In this document: positions 53,465 through 62,462 of the stretch, piece after piece
How the letters are laid out: the number at the start of each line of letters is the position of its first letter
Numbering within the stretch: the stretch's first letter is position 1
Assembly (NCBI GenBank): GCA_035362715.1
Contig: DAOSDU010000007.1
Span: forward strand, 1 to 64,000
Direction: 5' to 3'
Source: Methanofastidiosum sp.
GTDB taxonomy: Archaea > Methanobacteriota_B > Thermococci > Methanofastidiosales > Methanofastidiosaceae
DNA length: 64,000 bases
Position numbers and translations under genes: made by a program
The notes under the pieces: model-generated
What the model was told of the DNA's origin: nothing
Database searches by the model: none
Seen by the model: only the letters and a program-made list of their open reading frames with translations

Positions 53465-54010
53465 CTAAGTTCCCCATCTTTTGAATAAATTGTTTTCTAC
53501 ACCAACTTGATCTAAAATCCTTCCAACTACAAAATTTGTAATTTCATCTATATTTTTGGGCTTATGGTAGAAAGCTGGCATTGCAGGTAGTATAACGGCA
53601 CCCTCGTCAGATAGAGTTGCCATGTTTTTTAGATTTATTGAAGTCAAGGGTGTTTCTCGTGGAACAATAACCAATTTTCTTTTTTCTTTTAGAGATACAG
53701 CTGCAGCTCTGGTAATCAGATTATCTTGAATACCTACGGCTATCTTGGAAATAGTTGAAATTGTAGCGGGGCATATGACCATATAATCAAACGGGTAGCT
53801 CCCCGAAGCAACAGGCGCTTCCATTTCACTATTTTTGTATACTTTGTATGCATATTTATTTAATTTATCTGACTCATAATTTGTTTCATCCTTAATTATT
53901 TTCTTTGCACTTTCACTTACAATTAAATGCACGTTGCCTTTCAAATTTTCCAACAATTTGATGCCGTATATAACTCCACTTGCACCAGTTATCGCAAGAA
54001 TTCCTTCCAT
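53465..54010 (-). CDS. ubiX: Flavin prenyltransferase UbiX
   Basis: The protein is about 181 residues, starting at MEGILAITGASGVIYG; an ATG three codons upstream is also possible. It carries the FMN-binding N-terminus, EAPVASGSYPFDYMVICPAT, TRAAAVSLKEKRKLVIVPRETPL and the end of the fold LPAMPAFYHKP. UbiX attaches a dimethylallyl group to FMN to make prenyl-FMN, the cofactor of UbiD-type decarboxylases. No ubiD is present here. It is convergent with the flavoprotein before it. Confidence 0.93.
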   Translation of the reverse strand: MEGILAITGASGVIYGIKLLENLKGNVHLIVSESAKKIIKDETNYESDKLNKYAYKVYKNSEMEAPVASGSYPFDYMVICPATISTISKIAVGIQDNLITRAAAVSLKEKRKLVIVPRETPLTSINLKNMATLSDEGAVILPAMPAFYHKPKNIDEITNFVVGRILDQVGVENNLFKRWGT

Positions 54011-54133
54011 AAAATACATATGAATTGTAACTATTAAAGATTTACCTTTCTAAAATAAGGAATCTATTCCGAAAGTTATATAAGTTACACATCAAGATTG
54101 CTTCTATAATATAATCTTTTTAATGGTGAATCT

Positions 54134-55978
54134 ATGCGGATTCTTTTAATACATAGTGACTATTTAGAGTATGAAATTACTTCAAAGACAAAAATAGCTG
54201 AGGAGATTGAAGATTCTTTAAAGAAAGGCAGAATGGAAGATTGTCTTTCGGTCTTCGTTGCTGTTGAAGAAGGTGACGATGATTCTGTGATTGATAAAGC
54301 ATTTAATGAAGTTGCAGAAGTATCAAAATCTGTTAAATCAGAAAAAGTTTTTCTGTATCCATATGCGCATTTAAGCAATAATCTCGCATCTCCTGAAATA
54401 GCTATCAAATTATTGAAAGATCTAGAAAATAAATTAAAAACAGAATATGAGGTAAAAAGGGCACCTTTTGGTTACTATAAAGCCTTTAAAGTATCATGTA
54501 AAGGCCATCCTCTATCTGAACTTTCTAGGAGTATTAAGTCTCAAGAAGACACCGAGGTCGTATCTGAAGCTTTGAAAGCTGAGGAAAGAATTAAATCTAG
54601 CTGGTTTATACTTGATCCTTCCTTAAATCTTATACCCCAAGAAAAGTTTGATTTTAAAAATCACGATAGCCTCAAAAAATTAGCAGAATATGAAGTTACT
54701 CACTCTAGGAAAGTCGATATGGTTCCACCGCATGTTGAATACATGAAAAATTTAGAGCTTGTTGATTATGAAAAAGGTTCAGACCCTGGAAATTTGAGGT
54801 GGTACCCAAAAGGTGTTCTAATTAAGAGGTTATTAGAAACTCGGGTTAACGATAGCATACTAGAATACGGGGGAATGGAAGTAGAAACACCGATAATGTA
54901 CAGTATTACTCATCCAATGCTTTCTAAGTACCTAAATAGATTTCCGGCAAGGCAATATATAGTTAAATCGGGAAATGATGATTATTTCTTAAGATTTGCA
55001 GCATGTTTTGGCCAATATCTCATGAAACATGACATGATAATTTCTTACAAAGATCTTCCACTTAGATTATACGAATTAACACGTTACAGCTTCAGAAGAG
55101 AACAAAGGGGCGAGCTAGTAGGCTTAAGAAGATTAAGGGCTTTTACTATGCCAGATATGCATACTCTTGCTACATCCATGGACAGTGCAAAGAATGAGTT
55201 TATCGAGCAATTTAAATTATCGATGAAATGGATGGAAGGACTTAATTTAAATTATGAAGTTGCTATAAGATTTGTAAAATCATTTTATGACGAAAATACA
55301 GAATTTGTGGAAAGGCTTATGTCATTAATCAATAGGCCAGTTTTAGTTGAAATGTGGGATGAAAGGCCATTCTATTTCGTGATGAAATTTGAGTTTAATT
55401 TTGTCGATTCCTTAAATAAAGCTTCAGCTCTTTCCACTGTTCAAATTGATATAGAAAATACAGAAAGATTTGAAATCAAATATTTTGACGAAGATGGAAA
55501 AGAAAAATACCCTTTGATGTTGCATGCTTCAATTTCAGGTGCAATTGAGAGAAATCTTTACGCACTTCTTGAAACAGCATACTTAGAGTCTAAGAAAGGT
55601 AAGAAACCAATGCTTCCATTGTGGTTATCTCCTACCCAAGTAAGAGTTCTTCCTGTAGGCGAAGAGCAACTGGAATACTCATTCAAAATCTTGGAAGATT
55701 TAGAAAAATCAGGAATAAGGACCGATATAGATGATAGAGATTTGAGGCTTGGTAAGAAAATAAGAGATGCTGAAAAAGAGTGGGTTCCATATATTATAGT
55801 TATAGGTGATGAGGAAATTAAGAATTCCACAATTAACATTAGATCTAGAGAAGATTCATCTCAGAAGAATACTTCTGTAAATGAATTCAAAGCTAGCTTC
55901 TTAGATCTTATTAAAGGAAAACCAACAAGACCTTTACCTCTACCAAGAAGACTTTCTTTAAGAGCTAGTTTTAGGTAG
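54134..55978 (+). CDS. thrS: Threonyl-tRNA synthetase, archaeal type
   Basis: The 614-residue protein has an archaeal N-terminal editing domain (1-145, MRILLIHSDYLEYE, HLSNNLASPEIA; a D-aminoacyl-tRNA-deacylase-like fold), then a class II catalytic core with YGGMEVETPIMYS, YELTRYSFRREQRGELVGLRRL (motif 2, in two parts) and ISGAIERNLYALLE (motif 3), and a C-terminal anticodon-binding domain with LPLWLSPTQVRVLPVG. It charges tRNA-Thr. The zinc-ligand cysteine is in FAACFGQY. It is 9 bases from the next gene. Confidence 0.96.
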   Translation: MRILLIHSDYLEYEITSKTKIAEEIEDSLKKGRMEDCLSVFVAVEEGDDDSVIDKAFNEVAEVSKSVKSEKVFLYPYAHLSNNLASPEIAIKLLKDLENKLKTEYEVKRAPFGYYKAFKVSCKGHPLSELSRSIKSQEDTEVVSEALKAEERIKSSWFILDPSLNLIPQEKFDFKNHDSLKKLAEYEVTHSRKVDMVPPHVEYMKNLELVDYEKGSDPGNLRWYPKGVLIKRLLETRVNDSILEYGGMEVETPIMYSITHPMLSKYLNRFPARQYIVKSGNDDYFLRFAACFGQYLMKHDMIISYKDLPLRLYELTRYSFRREQRGELVGLRRLRAFTMPDMHTLATSMDSAKNEFIEQFKLSMKWMEGLNLNYEVAIRFVKSFYDENTEFVERLMSLINRPVLVEMWDERPFYFVMKFEFNFVDSLNKASALSTVQIDIENTERFEIKYFDEDGKEKYPLMLHASISGAIERNLYALLETAYLESKKGKKPMLPLWLSPTQVRVLPVGEEQLEYSFKILEDLEKSGIRTDIDDRDLRLGKKIRDAEKEWVPYIIVIGDEEIKNSTINIRSREDSSQKNTSVNEFKASFLDLIKGKPTRPLPLPRRLSLRASFR

Positions 55979-55987
55979 GATTATAAA

Positions 55988-57571
55988 ATGGAAAAGATAA
56001 ATTGTGATGTCTTAGTAGTTGGCGGTGGGCTTGCAGGGCTAAGGGCCGCCATAGAATCTAAAAAATATGTCAAAGACGTAATAATATTGACCAAAGGATA
56101 TGTGGGAAAGGGTGGATGCAGTTCAATTTCTGAAGGAATTTTAAATGCGCCATTATCTGAAAATGATTCTTCTGATCTGTATTATGGCGACATAATGAAA
56201 GGTTCAGCAAATGTATCAGACCAAAAATTAGCAAAAATTCTTTCTCAGAATACAAAAAGCGCCATTCTTTCACTTGAAGATTACGGAATTCAATATAAAA
56301 AAGAAAATGGAAATTTTGTCCTTAATCTATCCGGTGGAAATTCAGTTGCACGAACTGTAAGAGTAGAGCCACCAGGCCCTGGGTGCGGAAGAATAATCCC
56401 ATTGAAACTAATGGAATATGCTAAAAATAACGATATACAATTTTTGGAAGGAAAACATTTAATCAAACTCTTTGAAAAGAACGGTAGAGTTGTATCCGGA
56501 ATAGTATGTGACGGGAAAAATTTTTTGGAAATTTCATTTAAATCTATTATAATTGCAACTGGTGGGGCAGGAAATATCTATAGAAACTCCACAAATCCTT
56601 CCGATGTTGAAGGTGATGGGTATTACCTAGGATTAGATGTTGGAGCTTCTTTGATAGATATGGAATATGTACAATTTTTTCCTACTGTAGCGCTTAAATC
56701 CTATCTAGTTTTACCATTCATCTTTACTGATGGTGCTGTTCTTCTTAATAGTAAAGGAGAAAGATTCATTGGAAAATATGATTCAAATCTTTTAGAAAAA
56801 ACTACTCGAGATGTAATGTCAAGAGCTATTTTTACCGAGGCCCTTGAAGGCAGAGGCACCGACGGTGGAGTTTTTATATCCTATAAAGAAGTCCCTGAGG
56901 ACATTCTTAAAACAAAATATTCAAAAGAATTAGAGTTTTTCTTGACTAAAGGGATTGATCTAACTAAAGATAATCTTCTTGTTAAGCCTTCCTGTCATTT
57001 CTTCATGGGTGGTTTAAAAATAAATGATAAATGCGAAACAAATGTCAAAGGATTATATGCCTGTGGAGAAACTGCAGGTGGCGTGCATGGGGCCAATAGG
57101 CTTGCAGGCAACGCTTTAGCTGAAACTTTAGTGTTTGGGGAAATTGCAGGAAAAAATGCATCTGAATTTGCGTTAGCAAATGATTTTGACTACATAGATA
57201 CCAAGAAGTATATCGAATCATTACCTAAACTTATTGAAAGTTCTTCAGAAAAAGAACTGATTAAAGAAATAAAAGAGATCATGTGGAGATACCTTGGGAT
57301 TATTAGAAACAAAGAAGGGATAACAACTGCAATCAAGGAGTTTTCTGAAATAAAAAATAAATTTGAAAAGATAAACGCAACACAAAATTATTTGGAATAC
57401 TTCAAATTAAGAAATATTATTTTTGTTGCCCAAGCTGTAGCCATATCTGCTCTAGAAAGAACAGAATCTAGAGGGGCTCATTATAGAAGTGATTATCCAA
57501 ACGAGGATAAAAATTGGAAAAAGGCAATCATAATTAAAAAAGGATTTAATATCGAACACGAGGCGAGATAA
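55988..57571 (+). CDS. Fumarate reductase/succinate dehydrogenase-type flavoprotein
   Basis: The 527-residue protein has an FAD motif VLVVGGGLAGLRAAIES, a cap domain, PSCHFFMGGLKIN and VHGANRLAGNALAETLVFGEIAG, all of the FrdA/SdhA/NadB superfamily. It may be the flavoprotein of a thiol:fumarate reductase, an L-aspartate oxidase, or another fumarate-linked enzyme. No iron-sulfur subunit is adjacent. It directly precedes purA, whose pathway makes fumarate, so a link to fumarate disposal is plausible. Confidence 0.8.
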   Translation: MEKINCDVLVVGGGLAGLRAAIESKKYVKDVIILTKGYVGKGGCSSISEGILNAPLSENDSSDLYYGDIMKGSANVSDQKLAKILSQNTKSAILSLEDYGIQYKKENGNFVLNLSGGNSVARTVRVEPPGPGCGRIIPLKLMEYAKNNDIQFLEGKHLIKLFEKNGRVVSGIVCDGKNFLEISFKSIIIATGGAGNIYRNSTNPSDVEGDGYYLGLDVGASLIDMEYVQFFPTVALKSYLVLPFIFTDGAVLLNSKGERFIGKYDSNLLEKTTRDVMSRAIFTEALEGRGTDGGVFISYKEVPEDILKTKYSKELEFFLTKGIDLTKDNLLVKPSCHFFMGGLKINDKCETNVKGLYACGETAGGVHGANRLAGNALAETLVFGEIAGKNASEFALANDFDYIDTKKYIESLPKLIESSSEKELIKEIKEIMWRYLGIIRNKEGITTAIKEFSEIKNKFEKINATQNYLEYFKLRNIIFVAQAVAISALERTESRGAHYRSDYPNEDKNWKKAIIIKKGFNIEHEAR

Positions 57572-58858
57572 TTGTTATTAGCAATAATAGGAAGTCAATG
57601 GGGAGACGAAGGAAAAGGAAAAGTAACTGATATTTATGCTGAAAATTCTGACATCGTAGTTAGATTCCAAGGTGGAAATAATGCCGGGCATACAATAGTA
57701 GTTGGGGATAAAACATACAAGTTTCACCTAATGCCATCTGGGGCAGTGCACAAGAAATCCCTTGTTCTTGGAAATGGGGTAGTAGTTGATCCAAAAGTAC
57801 TGATTGAAGAAATTGAAAAATTAAAAAAAGATGGATTCAATCCAGATATATCAATCAGTGACAGAGCAAATATAATAATGCCCTACCACAGAATCTTAGA
57901 TGGTATTGAAGAGAAAATGAAAGGAGCCCTTGCAGCTGGAACAACAAGAAAAGGTATAGGCCCTTGTTATTCTGACAAAATATCTCGTTTTGGGATTAGA
58001 TTTTCTGACTTATTAGATTTAGAAGTCTTTAGAGATAAACTTAATTTAATTGTTCCAATTAAACAGAAAATATTTGATGCATTTGGTGAGGATGTTAATC
58101 TTAATATTGAATCCATATTTAATGAATATGTATCTTATAGGGTTTACTTAAAAGACTACATAAAAGATACCTCCGTTTTCTTAAATAATGCCTATGATCA
58201 AGGCAAGAATATACTAATGGAAGGAGCGCAGGGTACACATTTGGATATAGATCATGGCATTTATCCGTTTACTACTTCCTCAAATACAAATGCCGGAGGT
58301 ATATGTACGGGCAGTGGAATATCTCCTAAAAAGATTGATAGAATTGTAGGCATAACGAAGGCATATACTTCTAGGGTGGGAGAAGGACCTTTTCCAACTG
58401 AACTTCTCGATAAAGAAGGAGAATATTTAAGGGAAAAAGGAAAAGAATTTGGGACAACGACTGGCAGACCAAGACGATGTGGATGGCTTGATTTAGTTTT
58501 AGTTAAATATTCCTGCCTCTTGAATAATTTCTCAGGACTTGCAATAACTAAGATAGATGTATTAACCGAAATGAAAAAACTTAAGATCTGTTACGCTTAC
58601 GATTATAAGGGGAAAATTATCCACGATTTCCCGTCAAATATGAAAATACTATCGGAGTGTAAACCTCTCTACGCTGAATTTGATGGGTGGGAAGAATTTG
58701 ATTGGAAAAAGATAAAAGATGCGAAATCTTTGCCAACACAACTTCAAGCATATACCAAATATATTGAAGAGCAGACTAAAACACCCATTTGTATGATCTC
58801 TTATGGCCCAAAAAGAGATGAAACTTTAATAATAAAAGACTTTTTTAGGGGAGTTTAA
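57572..58858 (+). CDS. purA: Adenylosuccinate synthetase
   Basis: The 428-residue GTP-dependent enzyme joins IMP and aspartate to give adenylosuccinate in AMP synthesis. Motifs: IGSQWGDEGKGKVTD at the N-terminus (catalytic Asp), GGNNAGHTIVV, EGAQGTHLDIDHG, TTTGRPRRCGWLDLV and KIDVLTEM. Length is normal. It starts at TTG immediately after the flavoprotein stop, and the pth2 gene abuts its 3' end. The three genes appear to be one transcript, possibly including thrS. Confidence 0.97.
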   Translation: MLLAIIGSQWGDEGKGKVTDIYAENSDIVVRFQGGNNAGHTIVVGDKTYKFHLMPSGAVHKKSLVLGNGVVVDPKVLIEEIEKLKKDGFNPDISISDRANIIMPYHRILDGIEEKMKGALAAGTTRKGIGPCYSDKISRFGIRFSDLLDLEVFRDKLNLIVPIKQKIFDAFGEDVNLNIESIFNEYVSYRVYLKDYIKDTSVFLNNAYDQGKNILMEGAQGTHLDIDHGIYPFTTSSNTNAGGICTGSGISPKKIDRIVGITKAYTSRVGEGPFPTELLDKEGEYLREKGKEFGTTTGRPRRCGWLDLVLVKYSCLLNNFSGLAITKIDVLTEMKKLKICYAYDYKGKIIHDFPSNMKILSECKPLYAEFDGWEEFDWKKIKDAKSLPTQLQAYTKYIEEQTKTPICMISYGPKRDETLIIKDFFRGV

Positions 58859-59233
58859 TTGTTTGGCCTTTTTGACAAATTTAAATATAAAATGGCAATT
58901 GTTGTTAGAGATGATTTGAAATTATCAAAAGGAAAATTATCTGCTCAAGTAGCTCATGCTGCAGTAAGTTGTGCAATAAAATCAGAGAATAACAAAAATA
59001 AATATTTTTCTGAATGGTTTTCTGAAGGGCAAAAAAAAGTTGTTTTGAAGATTGATGATTTAGATTCACTCCTTAAAGTATTCAATGAGGCAAAAAGCGT
59101 TGGCCTGACAACTGAACTAATCAAAGATGCGGGATTAACAGAAATCCCACCTGGAACAATCACTGTTTTGGGTATAGGGCCAGCCCCAGAAGATGAAATT
59201 GATAGGATAGTGGGGGATCTGAAACTTCTATAG
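58859..59233 (+). CDS. pth2: Peptidyl-tRNA hydrolase, Pth2 type
   Basis: The 124-residue protein frees peptides from tRNA after translation drop-off. It is the archaeal/eukaryotic Pth2 fold: MAIVVRDDLKLSKGKLSAQVAHAAV with the catalytic Lys/His, LTTELIKDAGLTEIPPGTITVLGIGPAPEDEID. The TTG at 58859 gives an 11-residue N-terminal extension; ATG at 58892 is an alternative start. It is directly behind purA. Confidence 0.95.
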   Translation: MFGLFDKFKYKMAIVVRDDLKLSKGKLSAQVAHAAVSCAIKSENNKNKYFSEWFSEGQKKVVLKIDDLDSLLKVFNEAKSVGLTTELIKDAGLTEIPPGTITVLGIGPAPEDEIDRIVGDLKLL

Positions 59234-59244
59234 AATACCAATAC

Positions 59245-59260
59245 AAAAGCTTATATAAAT
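59245..59260 (+). promoter_or_regulatory. Promoter (BRE/TATA) of the small secreted-protein gene
   Basis: AAAAGCTTATATAAAT matches an archaeal BRE/TATA element 42 bases before the ATG at 59303. It resembles the promoters at 23128 and 29664. Confidence 0.55.
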
Positions 59261-59302
59261 ATTTTTTAAAAATTCATCTTAAGCAGTATTGGAGGTAAAA
59301 AA

Positions 59303-59815
59303 ATGAATAAAATAATTATGGTCTTATTAACATTGATATTTGCGATATCTCTATTTGTTTCCCCTATATTGGCCGCAGAAAATACGTCTCCAGAACTTCA
59401 AAACGGAGTTCTTTTGTACACTTTCAAGAATAACACATTTTCTTATAAATTTCAAGTAGAATATAAAGACGCTGATGGAGATCTACCCAGATATATGTTT
59501 GTCTTTATAAATGGGTCAAGAAGAGAAATGATTAAAGCAGATATAACTGATAACAATTCGAAGGATGGAATATTGTATATCCTGCCTATGTCTGAAGATG
59601 AACTTTTCAAATTTGCGCCAAAGGCAAAAGAATGGGATATAGAATATTGGTTTAGAACAAATGATGGGAAAGGTCCAGTAAGTACTAAAATATCCAAGTT
59701 ATTTGCATTAGACACTGAATCAATGGGGCTAAGTACTAGTAATTCTGCGGGTGGCGGAAGAGATGGAGGATCATCTAGTGGCTGTGGTTGCGTAAATAAA
59801 AACTCCAACCAATAA
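59303..59815 (+). CDS. Secreted protein with Gly/Ser/Cys tail, unknown function
   Basis: The 170-residue protein has a signal peptide (IIMVLLTLIFAISLFVSPILAAE). The mature part has a beta-rich domain with YKDADGDLPRYMFVFING, resembling an extracellular Ig-like/PKD-type strand pattern, then a low-complexity tail AGGGRDGGSSSGCGC. The Cys-Gly-Cys near the end could form a thioether or metal site. GGAGG precedes the start at good spacing. Function unknown. Confidence 0.72.
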   Translation: MNKIIMVLLTLIFAISLFVSPILAAENTSPELQNGVLLYTFKNNTFSYKFQVEYKDADGDLPRYMFVFINGSRREMIKADITDNNSKDGILYILPMSEDELFKFAPKAKEWDIEYWFRTNDGKGPVSTKISKLFALDTESMGLSTSNSAGGGRDGGSSSGCGCVNKNSNQ

Positions 59816-59856
59816 TTTTATATATCTTTTTTTTAAACCAATGACAAGGTGAAATT

Positions 59857-60015
59857 ATGGAGTTCTATATTTTCATAGCGATTGTAATAGGTTTGATAGC
59901 ATTATTTGCAATAATAGAGGGACTTAGCAGGAAAAGAAATACTTTGAGTAAGCCTCCGTTAAAAGGCAACGAAAGAAATACCCAGTATGTACCACAATCA
60001 ATTCCAAAAAAATAA
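59857..60015 (+). CDS. Small single-pass membrane protein (52 residues)
   Basis: The sequence begins MEFYIFIAIVIGLIALFAII, one membrane helix, then a polar tail (EGLSRKRNTLSKPP, PQSIPKK). AAGGTGA precedes the ATG. It follows the secreted-protein gene by 41 bases on the same strand, so it may be cotranscribed with it. Function unknown; it is a short frame, but its ribosome-binding site and helix support a real gene. Confidence 0.55.
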   Translation: MEFYIFIAIVIGLIALFAIIEGLSRKRNTLSKPPLKGNERNTQYVPQSIPKK

Positions 60016-60024
60016 AATAAAATA

Positions 60025-60897
60025 TTATTTTTTTACTCTTTTCCTGATATATTTTGCTATTACGTATATTATTCCAAGAAGGATTAATATTGGTATAAAG
60101 AATCCGCCCAATATTATTATTCCAGCAACTGAAACTATGAATGCATCTATGGCTCTATCAAATGTGTTCTTTATGCCCCACTCATGGACAATCTTTTCAG
60201 GTTCATATAGATTTATATAAAATGTACCAAAAGTTGTTGTATTATCGAGATATTTTAATCTTCCCTCATAACTTTCTATCTCGCCTCTGATTCTCCCAAG
60301 TTGGACTTCAATTGCAAGAACGTCTTGTACATCCTTAGCCATATCTAGAAGTTCTGTGTACCTTTTTTCCTGATTTTTCAAGTTTTTTAATCTTGCCTGC
60401 AAATCTATATACTCTTCAGTAACATCGTATCCCGAAGTTTCTTTGGATTTAATCTTTCCAATTTGAACTAAAGAATCGCTAAACTCTTCAAATCTTTTTT
60501 CCGGTATCTTTATTGTAATATTACCGCTTTTTGTTTCTGAATCAGAAATCCACATATTCGAGTTTGTTACGTATCCTTCGTATTTATTGGCCAGTTCTTT
60601 AATTTTTGAGATAGAAGAATCAAAGTTTTCAACTTCTATATTTGCATTCCCATTTTTGACAACTTTTCGATCATTTGAATTTAATTCACTTGATTCCGTA
60701 GAACTCTGGTAAACAGTTTTTGAATAGGTATCGGTCTGAGGGGCACCACCGTAGCCTGGAGAGTAAGCAACACCTTCATCGTAAATAACTCTCTTGGAGT
60801 ATATATTTGGTCCTAAAAAAAAAGTTCCTATAAAGAATCCTGAAATTAAGATTGCAATTACCCCAATTGCACCAAGTATCATAAAGGATTTTTTCAT
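60025..60897 (-). CDS. DUF4349 membrane protein
   Basis: The 290-residue protein has an N-terminal membrane helix or signal (LGAIGVIAILISGFFIGTFFL), an outside domain with NANIEVENFDSSISKIKEL, IKIPEKRFEEFSDSL and a long helical coiled coil (LQARLKNLKNQEKRYTELL, AIEVQLGRIRGEIESYEGRL), then a C-terminal helix pair. This is DUF4349, a family often linked to lipoprotein-like outside domains. It is convergent with the 52-residue gene. Function unknown. Confidence 0.85.
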   Translation of the reverse strand: MKKSFMILGAIGVIAILISGFFIGTFFLGPNIYSKRVIYDEGVAYSPGYGGAPQTDTYSKTVYQSSTESSELNSNDRKVVKNGNANIEVENFDSSISKIKELANKYEGYVTNSNMWISDSETKSGNITIKIPEKRFEEFSDSLVQIGKIKSKETSGYDVTEEYIDLQARLKNLKNQEKRYTELLDMAKDVQDVLAIEVQLGRIRGEIESYEGRLKYLDNTTTFGTFYINLYEPEKIVHEWGIKNTFDRAIDAFIVSVAGIIILGGFFIPILILLGIIYVIAKYIRKRVKK

Positions 60898-60955
60898 TTC
60901 ATCACCAATAGAAACTTATAATGCTCTATATTTATATATTTCGATATGGTTCAAT

Positions 60956-62377
60956 TTATATTGAACCTTTACTATTTAATTTTAAAGTCTTAAAGAAGTA
61001 CTCCGATATAGTATCCCCTACTATTTTTACTAAAATATCCTTGTCTTCACTATAACCAAAAGCCCCAAGAGATATCTTTGCAGCGGCAAAATTCATATGC
61101 CCTCCTGCAGAACCCATTTTAGAAAAAGCCTTTGTAATTATCTTGCTGATATCAATAATCTGGTCCCTTGACCTAGCAGATACGTATACATAATCTTCAA
61201 TTATCCCAATAACTATGGATACGGTAATACCTTCAAGTTTCAATAATAGATCTGCAGATTGAGACAATGATTCCTTATTACCTACATATCCAACATTGGA
61301 AATGACATATTTGTCGTAAAGCTTCTTGTTATTTATCGCCTTAGACAAAACATCAAGAGTATCTTGAGAAATATTGGGATTTTCAATAATATTCAAAAGT
61401 TCTTTATTAATCTTGGGTTTTAAATAATATACGGCCTCGGTATCTTCCTTCTCAAAATTTCGTTTAAAGTTATTAGTATCAACAAGAATCCCATACATTA
61501 ATCCTGTGGCTAATTGCTCATTTACTTCGATACCAAAATCTCTCAAATAAGAAGTCATAATAGTGGCAGTTGCACCAACTTTAGGCCTTATATCCATGAA
61601 TTCTGCATTTATTTTTTCTTCTTCAGTATAATGATGATCAATTATAATATCTGGTTTTATTTCTGATGGGAATATAGTCGTATTAGACAGATTTGGCATA
61701 TCGATTAATGCAATTTTATCATACTCTCTTAAGACATATTTCTTATGTTCGGCTATCTTCTTGAAATCCCATTTCAAAAGTTCAACCATCAATTTGTTTC
61801 CTTCGTGACCAATTTCGCCACCATAATATATATCTACATTTACCTTCAAACTTTCTGCAATTGCTTTAAGGGCATAAGCGCTTGACATTGCGTCTGGGTC
61901 AGGATTATCATGCATTACAATTGCTAATGACTTGGATTTCTCAAGTATTTTTCTTAATATGTCTTTATTTCTCCAATAATTTGAGAGTTCAAGCTGGTTT
62001 ATTATTATTTGTGCCATTGATCTATCTGGAGTAACAACAAAATCTGCCCCTAATTTTTTAATTCCTGAGATATGTTCTGAACTAGGGGCGTTAACAATTA
62101 TCAAAGCTTCTTTATTGAGCTCTCTTGAAATTTTCAAAGCTTCAATATTGGTCTTATGGTCTGAAGTAGTTATAATTATTTCTTTAAATTTTGAAATATT
62201 TACCCCTATAAGGTTAAATGATTTAGTAAAATCAAATAGATAAGTTTTACAACCAATAGTTTCGGCCCTGCTCAAAGCCTGCATATTTTTATCTATGACC
62301 ACTACTTCTTTGCCTCTCTTTTTAAGTACTAAAGATACGGCATATCCTATTTTACCGGCCCCAAAAATAAGAGACAT
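60956..62377 (-). CDS. TrkA-N/DHH-DHHA1 phosphoesterase fusion
   Basis: The 473-residue protein has an N-terminal TrkA-N (RCK) NAD-binding domain (LIFGAGKIGYAVSLVLKKRG), then a DHH phosphoesterase (MHDNPDPDAMSSAYAL near residue 155, DMPNLSN, IDHHYTEE) and DHHA1 (SAGGHMNFAAAKI). It is common in archaea and may hydrolyse a cyclic dinucleotide or nano-RNA, with the RCK domain sensing NAD(H) or potassium-linked signals. It diverges from the coiled-coil gene. Confidence 0.9.
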   Translation of the reverse strand: MSLIFGAGKIGYAVSLVLKKRGKEVVVIDKNMQALSRAETIGCKTYLFDFTKSFNLIGVNISKFKEIIITTSDHKTNIEALKISRELNKEALIIVNAPSSEHISGIKKLGADFVVTPDRSMAQIIINQLELSNYWRNKDILRKILEKSKSLAIVMHDNPDPDAMSSAYALKAIAESLKVNVDIYYGGEIGHEGNKLMVELLKWDFKKIAEHKKYVLREYDKIALIDMPNLSNTTIFPSEIKPDIIIDHHYTEEEKINAEFMDIRPKVGATATIMTSYLRDFGIEVNEQLATGLMYGILVDTNNFKRNFEKEDTEAVYYLKPKINKELLNIIENPNISQDTLDVLSKAINNKKLYDKYVISNVGYVGNKESLSQSADLLLKLEGITVSIVIGIIEDYVYVSARSRDQIIDISKIITKAFSKMGSAGGHMNFAAAKISLGAFGYSEDKDILVKIVGDTISEYFFKTLKLNSKGSI

Positions 62378-62462
62378 AAGTCTAATTATGGGATGAAATA
62401 TATATTCTTAACTGATTTAACCAAAATAATTATAAATGATACTAATATTTACAAGTTGAGGT

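Noticed and set aside
59987..60220. 77-residue plus-strand frame before and across DUF4349
   Set aside because: It overlaps both the end of the 52-residue gene and the DUF4349 coding sequence on the other strand; no family or start signal.
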